Below are positions 56,539 to 64,000 of a stretch of 64,000 nt of DNA, one piece after another. Source of the stretch: an uncultured Methylomonas sp. (GTDB lineage Bacteria > Pseudomonadota > Gammaproteobacteria > Methylococcales > Methylomonadaceae). The stretch is from the NCBI GenBank assembly GCA_936941155.1, contig CAKZJE010000019.1, positions 1 through 64,000 of the forward strand, read 5' to 3'. Every line of letters starts with the position of its first letter. Position 1 is the first letter of the stretch. A program made the position numbers and the translations under genes. The notes beneath the pieces were generated by a model, which did no database searches, had not been told where the DNA came from, and was given only the letters and a program-made list of their open reading frames with translations.

Positions 56539-57986
56539 AATCTTTTAGGAGTTAAACATTCAGGAGGGAAAATAAGACTAACCGTTGCACCATGTGGTGC
56601 TTGATTACTTAATTTAAGACTGCCACCAATACTTTTTACAAATCGTTGCACCATCGCCAAACCAATCCCTGTACCACGTTGCCGACTACTACGAAAGGGA
56701 CGAATTCCGTATTCCAGCATTTCATGTGGAAAACCACTGCCATCATCACTCACATTAATCATCAACTGCTGTGAATGACTGATCACTGAAAGCGAAATTT
56801 TTCCGCTTTGTTGTCCTATTGCATCGGCAGCATTCAGCAACAAATTCAGCAAAGCTTGCCGCACCATACTCTCAGGCAAATGCACCATCACTTCAGCCAC
56901 AGCAATTACTTCCAAACTAATTTCTGGATTAATTTGATAACGCGCTAAGGTCACTAAATCACGCAATAACGTCACCATATTAAAATCCGCAGCCGCTTCA
57001 GGATGATGACGACTTTGATCCAGCATATCATTTAACAAAACCGCAACGCGCTTGAGTTCACCATTAATCATATCCAAGCGTTCCAATTGTTCAGGTTCTG
57101 CAATTTCTCGGCGAAAATTAGCAAACGCCATTTGAATGCCAGCCAGCGGATTGCGAATTTCATGCGCCAATTCAGCCGCCACCTCGCCCACTGCTGCCAG
57201 CCGTTCCGCACGCGCTAAACTCGCTTGTTGTTCTAGCAACGCATGAGTCGCAAGGCGCACTTCATATTGCAATGATTGTGCATGTAAGCGTTTCGCCTCT
57301 TCCAATTCCGCCAGTCGCTTGACCATATCGTTATAACTATTAAAAACAGGCAGTAATAACGGGTCTAAATGTTCAGTGGTAAACGGGGTAAATCGCTCTT
57401 CTGCTAAATGCTCTAATAGGCGGCGCAAATCATGCAGAGGATGCAAAATGCGATGTTTTAAAAAAAATAGTGCCAATAAAATCAACACTGCAAAAATAGC
57501 TGATGTCATAATCAATTCAGTGCGCATGGTTTTACTAATATCTTGCAACAAATCCTCACGTTGCATTGCCTCATCGTCCAGATTTTTACTCATCACTTCT
57601 AACGCACGGATTAATCGCGTGTTTTTCTCCACTTGATCCACATTTTCTATATCCGCTAACAGTTGATTCACCGTTTTTAGGCTTTTGCGAATGTTTTTCG
57701 ATAAATACGCCTTATCCGTCGTCAACATATCCATTTCCAACATGGTTTTATGAAAATCATGGATAGGAAAAGCCGCTTTAGGTTCGGTCAAATGTTCAAT
57801 TAAAATTTGTTGCAGACTAATGGAGAGATTTTGAATGCGGTGCGAATAGTTGATGTAAGACAAAACGGATTCAAAACGATGTAAATTCCACCACATCATG
57901 CCGCTTAATACGCCTAAAGCGAGCAATAACAAACCTAAAAAAGCCAGTCCGCGTAGTTTAACGGGACGATAAAAAACTGTTCTCAT
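56535..57986 (-). CDS. Membrane sensor histidine kinase, partner of the NtrC-type regulator
   Basis: A 483-residue kinase. Two membrane helices (GLAFLGLLLLALGVLSGMMW and LIMTSAIFAVLILLALFFLK) flank a mostly helical periplasmic domain of about 125 residues. A HAMP-like segment and a coiled coil (RLAELEEAKRLHAQSLQYEV) follow. The phosphoacceptor box is VGEVAAELAHEIRNPLAGIQ. N box LLNLLLNAADAIG, G1 SDDGSGFPHE and G2 RGTGIGLAMVQRF are complete. The pair forms a short operon reading toward ftsZ. Confidence 0.93.
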   Translation of the reverse strand: MRTVFYRPVKLRGLAFLGLLLLALGVLSGMMWWNLHRFESVLSYINYSHRIQNLSISLQQILIEHLTEPKAAFPIHDFHKTMLEMDMLTTDKAYLSKNIRKSLKTVNQLLADIENVDQVEKNTRLIRALEVMSKNLDDEAMQREDLLQDISKTMRTELIMTSAIFAVLILLALFFLKHRILHPLHDLRRLLEHLAEERFTPFTTEHLDPLLLPVFNSYNDMVKRLAELEEAKRLHAQSLQYEVRLATHALLEQQASLARAERLAAVGEVAAELAHEIRNPLAGIQMAFANFRREIAEPEQLERLDMINGELKRVAVLLNDMLDQSRHHPEAAADFNMVTLLRDLVTLARYQINPEISLEVIAVAEVMVHLPESMVRQALLNLLLNAADAIGQQSGKISLSVISHSQQLMINVSDDGSGFPHEMLEYGIRPFRSSRQRGTGIGLAMVQRFVKSIGGSLKLSNQAPHGATVSLIFPPECLTPKRL

Positions 57987-58106
57987 AAGGAAAGTACCTA
58001 AATAAAAGTTTTAAGCTAACAAGATAAGTATTCATAATAGATGTTATCCAGTGTACACGGAAAACACTCAGCCTTCCCACGAAAGCTATTCAGATGTAAA
58101 TAATGG

Positions 58107-58145
58107 AAAATTTTTAAAGACGACTGGTCGTATTTAAAAATTTTA
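58107..58145. repeat. GACGACCAGTCGTC-type palindrome, copy 4
   Basis: AAAATTTTTAAAGACGACTG followed by GTCGTATTTAAAAATTTTA, upstream of the sensor kinase gene. Confidence 0.7.
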
Positions 58146-58212
58146 CTCTATCTTCTTTGTGTAGAGATAATTCCTCATGATTGCCCCACCCTGATTTTCT
58201 TAATAACTCATG

Positions 58213-58366
58213 TTACGCAATTACCCATTTTGGATTGGGCGTGGCTTCGTAGGTTCTTAATAACGCGGTTTGCATGTGGCGCGAAACCACGCCCGTCACC
58301 AATAACACGCCCGCATGACGTGGCGAGGCAACAAAGTGAATCCCGAATCGTTCAACGTCATAAAAA
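58213..58366 (-). pseudogene. Fragment of a NuoB/[NiFe]-hydrogenase-small-subunit-like gene
   Basis: The minus strand reads DVERFGIHFVASPRHAGVLL, then VTGVVSRHMQTALLRTYEAT and PNPKWVIA followed by TAA. This is the central conserved block of NuoB-like Fe-S subunits, which usually read PRHADVLLVTGPVT..R....AL.RTYEA.P.PKWV.A.G. There is no start codon, the N-terminal Cys pair is missing, and the sequence stops just before the next conserved Gly-Cys region. About 50 codons remain with no frameshift, suggesting a recent deletion. Which complex it came from (complex I or a group 4 hydrogenase) cannot be settled; RTYEATPNPKWVIA leans to the hydrogenase/formate-hydrogenlyase type. Confidence 0.7.
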
Positions 58367-58475
58367 GGATTATATTAAACGCTAGAAAAACAAGTAAACG
58401 CAGTTAAATGCTTTGTAGTCTTACGATTCCGTTATGATGGTAAAATTCCGCTTTTTACTGTAAAAAACAACCTTT

Positions 58476-58685
58476 ATGACCACCACGCCCCAGCTTCAAA
58501 CCATTCTCAAAGATTCTGCTTATAAACTGACGCAATTTAGTCCCGCACAAATTCAAACATTAGAAAATAGCATTATTATCAAACAACTACGCGACAAAGC
58601 CACGCCTTAGGTTATGTGTTTAGTGCGGGGTAAAGAAATCAAACTCACGCCAGAAGAAGCCGTGCGGCAGTTGTATTTGCTTTAA
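58476..58685 (+). pseudogene. Remnant of a type I restriction/N6-methylase protein, N-terminus (HsdR_N-like)
   Basis: Reads MTTTPQLQTILKDSAYKLTQ, FSPAQIQTLENSIIIKQLRD, then KATP, a TAG stop, and VMCLVRGKEIKLTPEEAVRQ followed by LYLL and TAA. The segment after the stop is the conserved beginning of HsdR_N domains in type I restriction or N-6 methylase proteins (KEIxLTPEExVRQxxL). The in-frame stop and the loss of everything after LYLL show decay. It ends 49 bp before the ABC-3C cassette. Confidence 0.6.
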
Positions 58686-58734
58686 CATAACTTTGAAATT
58701 ATCATCCTCTGTCAAAATTTAACAGGCGTAGCAC

Positions 58735-59733
58735 ATGATTCATGAAACAAAATTAGCGTTTGATAATATCAGTAGAATGCTGGCAATTACGCGCTACGAC
58801 ATTGAACATCACCAAGTAATCAACGATCAATCGCTTAATATTCATGGGCAAAACTACTTTCGAGATGTATTTAATTTTGTTTATGGTTGTAATTTTGTAA
58901 GTGCTGATTTTGAAACTAAAAATGCACCATGTATTGATTTGATTGATAAATCTAGGAAATTAGCTTATCAAATCACCACCACTAGAACTAAAGAAAAAAT
59001 AGAAAAAACATTAATTGCGCTTGAAAAGATAAAGTATTCCGGTTATGAAATTAAGATATTTTATCTTTTGAATAAAGCCAAGCCTGATGAAAAAACCAGA
59101 GTTGATCTTGAAAATCGTTTTAGGATTAACTTGTCAGAATCTTTATGTGATTACACAGATTTAATTAAAAGTATAGAAAACCTAGAAGAAAATAGGCTTA
59201 TTGAGTTAGATAAAAAATATTTTAGAGGAATAGGTTACAAATACACTGATGATATTGTTTTAAATCTTATTTTTAAACACCTTATTTCTGAAAAAAAATT
59301 TGTGAAAAAACGTTATGACGATGATTTTGGCACTATAGATACTGATGAAAAAATCACACTTAATAACATTAATAGCAGGATAGCTGCGGATATTAATAAA
59401 GGACTTGATTACACAAAAATCATTGAAGATATAGATAGCGAAGATAATTTATTAACTGACTTGCGTGCTTTAATAATAGATGATTTATATAAAGAAATTT
59501 TGATTGAAAATTTAAAATCAAAAGTTTCAAAAAATCAACTCGATAGTAGAACAGTTATTGATTTACATGGCTTGGCTAATGAGCACAATCTTAATTTCAA
59601 TAAAATAATCAGTAATCTACATGAGACTATAGAAGATAACACAGAAATTAATGATTTCAACACTATGAATATAGCATGGGTTATAGTTGCGTACTTTTTT
59701 GAAATTTGCGATATTGGAGTGCATCAGTCATGA
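58735..59733 (+). CDS. SMEK-domain protein, predicted effector of an ABC-3C conflict system
   Basis: A 332-residue protein. The first 110 residues fit the SMEK domain pattern: NISRMLAITRYDIEHHQVIN, LNIHGQNYFRDVFNFVYGCN, NAPCIDLIDKSRKLAYQITT. The last is an I-D-L...A-x-Q-(I/V)-T core like that of restriction-type nuclease folds. The C-terminal two-thirds is a charged, mostly helical region that would be the ABC-3C partner-binding domain. No signal peptide. The stop overlaps the next start in ATGA. Function is inferred from family and context; the base composition is clearly more A+T-rich than that of the mur genes. Confidence 0.65.
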   Translation: MIHETKLAFDNISRMLAITRYDIEHHQVINDQSLNIHGQNYFRDVFNFVYGCNFVSADFETKNAPCIDLIDKSRKLAYQITTTRTKEKIEKTLIALEKIKYSGYEIKIFYLLNKAKPDEKTRVDLENRFRINLSESLCDYTDLIKSIENLEENRLIELDKKYFRGIGYKYTDDIVLNLIFKHLISEKKFVKKRYDDDFGTIDTDEKITLNNINSRIAADINKGLDYTKIIEDIDSEDNLLTDLRALIIDDLYKEILIENLKSKVSKNQLDSRTVIDLHGLANEHNLNFNKIISNLHETIEDNTEINDFNTMNIAWVIVAYFFEICDIGVHQS

Positions 59734-59963
59734 TTATGCCAACTAAGATAGTAAAGCCTGTTGATTGCTTAGTAAGTATCTCATCGGCTATTTTAAAAGT
59801 TATCCAAAAAACAGATATTTCTATTGATGACTTGTTGGAAGAAGTCAATAAGATTTACTACAAAAAAATAACGATAGATAAGTTATTGCTTTGTTTAAAT
59901 TTCCTTTATTTAATAGATAAAATAGAAGAAGATAATGAAACTATTAAGTTTAAGCTCAACTAA
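59730..59963 (+). CDS. ABC-3C middle component (MC6-like)
   Basis: A 77-residue protein, MIMPTKIVKPVDCLVSISSA to LYLIDKIEEDNETIKFKLN. The opening MPTK-x-x-KP and the LCLNFLYLIDKI segment (winged-helix-like) match small middle components of ABC-three-component systems. These link effector and ATPase. The start is the ATG overlapping the upstream stop; it overlaps the ATPase gene by 29 bases. Confidence 0.6.
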   Translation: MIMPTKIVKPVDCLVSISSAILKVIQKTDISIDDLLEEVNKIYYKKITIDKLLLCLNFLYLIDKIEEDNETIKFKLN

Positions 59964-61638
59964 CCCTAAATTTAGACCTTTAATTTTTAATGACAATGAT
60001 GGTCTAAATATTGTTGCTGGCTTGCAAAAAACTAATGAGCAGAAAAAGTCTATTAATAGTGTAGGCAAAAGCTTGTCTCTTAAATTAGTTCATTACATGC
60101 TAGGCGCAAAACTTGAAGAAAAAAAGCTAAAAGAGTATTTAGCAGGTTATGGCTTATTTTCGCTTAAAATTTTACATAATGATAAAGAGTACAATATAGA
60201 AAAAGATTTTTCTAAGACAGATTTTTATATCAACAGTGAGAAAATAAATCAAACATCATATCCTAATAAATTAAATGAAATTTTTTTACCAAAAGAATTT
60301 AAAATTGGTTTTAGACAAGTATTTAATTGTTTCGCGCGAAGATATGGTGGCACATATTATGCGGATGTATTAACCCAACAAGGGTTATCAATCCATGATT
60401 ATGAACAACGCTTTTCAAATTTGTTTTTGCTCGGAATAGATACATCGTTGGTTGAAGAAAATTTTAAAATAAAAGAAGAAACATCTAAACTGGATAATGC
60501 TTCAAAACTTATAAAAGAGTATGAAAAAGAACTGGATAAAGGTAATTTAAAAGACCTACAGGATGAACTTATTGCTTTGAAAGAAAAAAAAGACAAATTT
60601 ATTATTGCAGAAACTTATGACCAACTAAAAAAACAAGCCGATAACTTAACATCTGAATTAAATGGTTTACGAAATAGTAAGTTTTCTATTGAACAACGAT
60701 TAGAAAAAAAAGAAACTGCGCTTAAAAGCATAGATAATATTAATGTAGATGTTGAACAAATTGAATCCATTTATAATGAGGCTAAATTCTTTTTTGACAA
60801 AGAAATTACTAAAAGACTTTCCGATGCTCAGTCTTTTCATAATTCACTCATAGCTAATAGAAAGAAACGACTTGTTTTAGAAGTAAAAGAGCTAAAAATA
60901 GAAATACAGAATATCTCAGATAAAATTGAACATCTTTCAAAAGCAAGGGATGCTATTTTAAAAAATTTAGATAACCAAGGTGCGCTTGAGGAATACAACT
61001 CAATTTCCGAAAGAATAAAGTCATTGGAACTTGAAGTACAAAGTTTAAAAAAATATGAAATTCTTTTACATGAATTTAAAATAGAAAAAAGTAGTTTAAA
61101 TACTAAAAGCACTCAAATTAAAGAACAAAGTATTTTATATTTAGACCAACAAAAAGAATATTTAAATACTATCGAAGATAAGTTTAGAGAGCTGGTAAAA
61201 CGATTTTATGACAATCATGGTGGTTCTCTTGAGATAAAAGATACCAAAGATGCCAAATACTTATTTAATATTTTAGTAAATATTCCTAAAGGTGCAGGAC
61301 AAGCATTTGGTGAAGTAAAAATATTTTGTTATGACGTTTTATTATACTTATTAAATCAACAATTATTAGGATTTATGGCACATGATGGCTGTATATTTTC
61401 TGGAATGGATGCAAGGCAATCATCAACTATTTTAAAAATCATCTTAGAACTTACAGCTAATAACGATTTTCAATATTTTTTAAATATAGGGCAAAATACG
61501 TTAAATGAAATTTTAGACGTTGAAAATAAAATAAATATTTTATCCTTAGAAGAAAAGCAAAAAATAGAAAGTTCGATTATCTTAAAACTTTCTGATGAAA
61601 ATCCTAAAAACTGGTTATTTGGTGAAAGTTTTAATTAA
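59935..61638 (+). CDS. DUF2326-type SMC/Rad50-like ABC ATPase of the ABC-3C system
   Basis: A 567-residue ATPase. The modified Walker A is KSINSVGKSLSLKLVHYMLG near residue 40. A conserved FRQVFNCFARRYGGTYYADV segment follows. Residues 180-420 form a long coiled coil (repeated E/K/L heptads such as KLIKEYEKELDKGNLKDLQD). The C-terminal lobe has NIPKGAGQAFGEVKIFCYDV and FMAHDGCIFSGMDARQSSTI, the latter corresponding to Walker B and the HD.IF.G.D.RQ signature of DUF2326. Expected to sense DNA or phage cues and control the SMEK effector. Confidence 0.75.
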   Translation: MKLLSLSSTNPKFRPLIFNDNDGLNIVAGLQKTNEQKKSINSVGKSLSLKLVHYMLGAKLEEKKLKEYLAGYGLFSLKILHNDKEYNIEKDFSKTDFYINSEKINQTSYPNKLNEIFLPKEFKIGFRQVFNCFARRYGGTYYADVLTQQGLSIHDYEQRFSNLFLLGIDTSLVEENFKIKEETSKLDNASKLIKEYEKELDKGNLKDLQDELIALKEKKDKFIIAETYDQLKKQADNLTSELNGLRNSKFSIEQRLEKKETALKSIDNINVDVEQIESIYNEAKFFFDKEITKRLSDAQSFHNSLIANRKKRLVLEVKELKIEIQNISDKIEHLSKARDAILKNLDNQGALEEYNSISERIKSLELEVQSLKKYEILLHEFKIEKSSLNTKSTQIKEQSILYLDQQKEYLNTIEDKFRELVKRFYDNHGGSLEIKDTKDAKYLFNILVNIPKGAGQAFGEVKIFCYDVLLYLLNQQLLGFMAHDGCIFSGMDARQSSTILKIILELTANNDFQYFLNIGQNTLNEILDVENKINILSLEEKQKIESSIILKLSDENPKNWLFGESFN

Positions 61639-61665
61639 AATCAAGATTAACTTTAGTCTTCGTTA

Positions 61666-61815
61666 AAAAAAATTGCCGACTTAATCCAACAAAGTTTTCC
61701 TTTAAAATCAACCAGCGAACATTTATTAGAAACCGCCAAACGCGCATGTGAAATCGCCATTGAAACGGATGAACAAACCGCAATGGAATATATTAATTCA
61801 CAAATTGGAGAATAA
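61666..61815 (+). pseudogene. C-terminal fragment resembling a type I specificity subunit (HsdS-like)
   Basis: An open frame without a usable start reads KIADLIQQSFPLKSTSEHLL, ETAKRACEIAIETDEQTAME, YINSQIGE then TAA. The KIA-x-LIQQS...LLE-x-AKR-x-(V/C)E-x-AIE pattern resembles the C-terminal helix of HsdS proteins. It directly follows the ABC-3C ATPase. Together with the fragment at 58476 it would make the two ends of a type I locus. Confidence 0.45.
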
Positions 61816-61817
61816 TT

Positions 61818-62042
61818 ATGCAACCACAAAAATTAACCAACTTACAATTAGAACTCTTAAAAGTTTTTAGTTATCAACTCAATCAACAACAATTAAGTGA
61901 TATAAAAAACTTGCTGGCTAATTACTTTGCGCAACAAGCCACGCAAGAAATGGATAAACTTTGGGAAGAAAATAATTGGGATGACAACACCATGAAAAGT
62001 TGGGCTAATGAACATTTAAGAACAACTTATAATCCATCATGA
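61818..62042 (+). CDS. Antitoxin-like small protein upstream of PIN toxin
   Basis: A 74-residue acidic, mostly helical protein (KLTNLQLELLKVFSYQLNQQ, DKLWEENNWDDNTMKSWANE). Its size, GGAG ribosome site and ATGA overlap with a PIN-domain frame fit a type II antitoxin. The WxxNNWdxxTMxxWxxEHLRTxY ending is often seen in such antitoxins. The partner is truncated, so the antitoxin is probably an orphan. Confidence 0.7.
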   Translation: MQPQKLTNLQLELLKVFSYQLNQQQLSDIKNLLANYFAQQATQEMDKLWEENNWDDNTMKSWANEHLRTTYNPS

Positions 62043-62158
62043 AAGTTGTTTTAGATACCAATATTCTGTTAGTTTCAATTCCTAAAAAATCACCTTATCG
62101 AATTATTTTTGATGCGGTATTAGCTGGTAAATTTGAACTTATTATCAGCAAGCGTTGA
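62039..62158 (+). pseudogene. PIN-domain toxin, N-terminal remnant
   Basis: MKVVLDTNILLVSIPKKSPY then RIIFDAVLAGKFELIISKR and a stop. The first catalytic Asp (VLDTN) is present, but the rest of the PIN fold, with the other acidic residues, is gone. It breaks at the point where a minus-strand gene start also breaks. Confidence 0.85.
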
Positions 62159-62226
62159 TTCGTGAGCAGTGCAAGCACTCCTGATGCAAGGCTTAACAAC
62201 ACTGCGAGATAAGCAAAAAATAACAT
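62095..62226 (-). pseudogene. Truncated 5' end of a membrane-protein gene
   Basis: The minus strand has GAGGATTCACC then an ATG giving MLFFAYLAVLLSLASGVLAL followed by LTNQRLLI, a convincing membrane start. After about 25-30 codons it runs into the antisense of the PIN fragment and stops. It lies 79 bp downstream of the SulP gene on the same strand and was probably its operon partner. The identity is unknown; a SulP-linked membrane subunit is a guess. Confidence 0.45.
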
Positions 62227-62246
62227 GGTGAATCCTCTTTTGATTT

Positions 62247-62279
62247 AGACCTTCCATGTTTTTAAAACCTGGAAGGTCT
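62247..62279. repeat. 33-bp palindrome family, copy 8
   Basis: AGACCTTCCATGTTTTTAAA followed by ACCTGGAAGGTCT, just downstream of the SulP stop. Confidence 0.8.
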
Positions 62280-62304
62280 GGTGAGGTGAGAACGAGAAAA
62301 TAAA

Positions 62305-63954
62305 TTATTTCTGGGGTCTGCCCGCCATAATTCGTGCGGCTAACGCATGTCCAGAAAAGGGGATAATCGGTGCGCCTTCTTGTTGGCAATGTCCACCAGC
62401 AGCTTCGTAGTTGTGCATAAAATCATGCAAAAATTCCATTACCGTGTGGTCAATTAAAAAACCTTCTGATAAATCAAGAATCACAGTTTTTCCATTTTCT
62501 AATTCGCTTAAAGCTTTTTTCATCGGCAAAAAATTTGAGAAAATTGCCGAGCCTTCCAGTTTCAGCGTGTAGGTTTGCGCATCGGTTTTTTGCAACTCAA
62601 AATGAATTTTGAACAAATTATTCAACGGCACACCGCGAATAATATGAATCGCCAGTTCTATTAAAATGCCGATGAACACTCCGACCAATAAATCCGTTCC
62701 CAAAACACCTATAATGGTAATCACGAATAACGCAAACTGGTCTGTACCGACGCTTAACACATGTTTAAACGATTGCGGTGAAGCAAGCCGATAGCCGGTA
62801 AAAACCAAGAGTGCTGCTAATGCCGCTAATGGAATGCTGTGAATTAGTTTGGGAAAGAAAGCCACGAAAATCAGCAAAAACATGCCGTGAAAAAAGTTCG
62901 CCCAACTGGTTTTTGCACCGTTATTCACATTGGCAGAACTCCGCACGATTTCAGCAATCATCGGCAAACCACCGATACAACCTGCCAAAAAGTTACCAAA
63001 ACCCACTGCCGCCAAATCGCGGTCTAAATTGGAATGACGTTTATACGGGTCTAATTTGTCCACCGCTGTTGCACTGAGCAAACTTTCCAAACTGCCCACT
63101 AAACTAATCGTAACAACTGATTCCCAAAACTCTAACGTGCCAACTTTGCCAAAATCAGGTAAATAAAAACTGGACATAAAATTTTCAGAAATGGCGACCA
63201 AAAATTTAGGGCCTACGGTTTCTTCATGGTGGGGTAAAAAATGCGCATCCGGCAAAAATAAATACATGTGCTCATGGTCAAGATCAAAGTATTTCGCGAA
63301 TGCTATCCCGACTAACACCACAACTAACGGTGCGGGAATCATTTTTAAGGTTTTGTTTTTTATCACCGCCCACACAATCAAAATCGCTAAACCACTAAAA
63401 CCGATAATCGCAATTTCATGATTGAGATTCATCAAGCTATGCGGAATCTGCGCCATGCTCTCAAATAATGAGCCTTTCACACTCACGCCTAGCATCACAT
63501 GGATTTGCTTGGTCATAATAATGATGCCAATCGCAGCCAACATGCCGTGTACAACGGAGGCGGGAAAAAAAGAGCTTAACGAACCGGCTTTGAATAAGCC
63601 TAATAAAATTTGAATCACGCTGGCAACCACAATCGCGGCTAAGGTGTAGCGATAACCCGCCATTGCATCGCCTTGACCTAATTCTTGTACAGCACTTAAA
63701 ACAACGACAATTAAACCAGCGGCGGGGCCGTTAATCGTGATGAAAGAACCGCTAATCCGTGACACCACCAAGCCGCCGATAATGGCGGTGATAATACCCG
63801 CAGAAGGCGGAAAACCCGATGCCATTGCAATACCAAGGCATAACGGCAAAGCGATTAAAAATACTAAAAAACCGGACAGTAAATCAGACTGCCAGTTTTC
63901 TTTTAAACCGGCGAATCCGGTTTTGGGTAAAGAAGATAAATTTTGTTGTGACAT
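62305..63954 (-). CDS. SulP family anion transporter with STAS domain
   Basis: A 549-residue SulP/SLC26-type permease. The membrane domain starts WQSDLLSGFLVFLIALPLCL and contains the signature SFITINGPAAGLIVVVLSAV; about a dozen helices follow. The C-terminal STAS domain (about 440-545) includes SNFLPMKKALSELENGKTVI and LDLSEGFLIDHTVMEFLHDF. The substrate may be sulfate or bicarbonate. DLLSGFLVFLIALPLCLGIA is the type often annotated as a bicarbonate-transporting SulP, but this is not decisive. GAGAAA precedes the ATG. Confidence 0.9.
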   Translation of the reverse strand: MSQQNLSSLPKTGFAGLKENWQSDLLSGFLVFLIALPLCLGIAMASGFPPSAGIITAIIGGLVVSRISGSFITINGPAAGLIVVVLSAVQELGQGDAMAGYRYTLAAIVVASVIQILLGLFKAGSLSSFFPASVVHGMLAAIGIIIMTKQIHVMLGVSVKGSLFESMAQIPHSLMNLNHEIAIIGFSGLAILIVWAVIKNKTLKMIPAPLVVVLVGIAFAKYFDLDHEHMYLFLPDAHFLPHHEETVGPKFLVAISENFMSSFYLPDFGKVGTLEFWESVVTISLVGSLESLLSATAVDKLDPYKRHSNLDRDLAAVGFGNFLAGCIGGLPMIAEIVRSSANVNNGAKTSWANFFHGMFLLIFVAFFPKLIHSIPLAALAALLVFTGYRLASPQSFKHVLSVGTDQFALFVITIIGVLGTDLLVGVFIGILIELAIHIIRGVPLNNLFKIHFELQKTDAQTYTLKLEGSAIFSNFLPMKKALSELENGKTVILDLSEGFLIDHTVMEFLHDFMHNYEAAGGHCQQEGAPIIPFSGHALAARIMAGRPQK

Positions 63955-64000
63955 TATTTTCTCGAATTTACTGACTAAAGATGTAAGGATTAGAGCTAAT

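Noticed and set aside
62120-62389. 89-residue minus-strand frame overlapping the sulP end
   Set aside because: It crosses the 33-bp palindrome and reads an alternative frame of sulP; the membrane-type frame starting at 62226 is the only one with a ribosome site.

Overview
The window reads as a chromosomal segment of an A+T-rich gammaproteobacterium. The gene set (glnK-amtB, rnfAB, ccmGHI, cysZ, ubiD, a mur/fts division cluster with meso-DAP-type MurE, recD) is gammaproteobacterial. The many palindromic intergenic repeats, frequent c-di-GMP proteins and accessory families such as Rpn and Uma2 resemble filamentous sulfur bacteria of the Thiotrichales (Beggiatoa/Thiothrix relatives). That last placement is inference; there is no rRNA or tRNA here to test it.

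Layout. 1-4.4 kb: remains of a patatin-like gene, recD, a repeat-rich lipoprotein and a broken REP-associated tyrosine transposase (RAYT) beside matching inverted repeats. 4.4-11.3 kb: a very large membrane protein, an Rpn-type nuclease and a GGDEF cyclase. 11.4-13.4 kb: glnK-amtB behind a sigma-54-type promoter. 13.5-25.7 kb: a lone GspF/PilC-like protein, rnfA and an unusual rnfB carrying an RnfC-like ferredoxin tail, an 1822-residue multi-glycosyltransferase, ccmG-ccmH-ccmI and a small secreted protein. 25.7-34.4 kb: cysZ-mtnA, a porin, a sensor kinase with a PstS-like periplasmic protein, and a REC-DUF3369-GGDEF-EAL phosphodiesterase.

34.9-55.0 kb: ubiD and then a long division and cell-wall cluster, rsmH-ftsL-ftsI-murE-murF-mraY-[insert]-ftsW-murG-murC-murB-ddlB-ftsQ-ftsA-ftsZ. 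Where murD would normally lie there is instead a Uma2-type nuclease gene plus an ATPase/TOPRIM-like pair that looks like a conflict (defence) module. 55.1-58.0 kb: an NtrC-type two-component system. 58.2-62.2 kb: an accessory island with a predicted ABC-three-component (ABC-3C) cassette (SMEK-type effector, middle component, DUF2326 ATPase) between fragments that look like a type I restriction-modification locus, followed by a broken antitoxin/PIN-toxin pair. 62.3-64 kb: a SulP anion transporter.

The non-coding DNA is dominated by several palindromic repeat families. A 33-bp palindrome occurs at eight sites, two of them inside murE, where each adds eleven sense codons in frame. A MITE of about 130 bp occurs four times; one copy carries a nested second element with a target-site duplication, and another provides the ftsL stop codon. 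A repeat of about 107 bp encodes the end of rnfB.

All family calls come from reading motifs by eye; no search was run.
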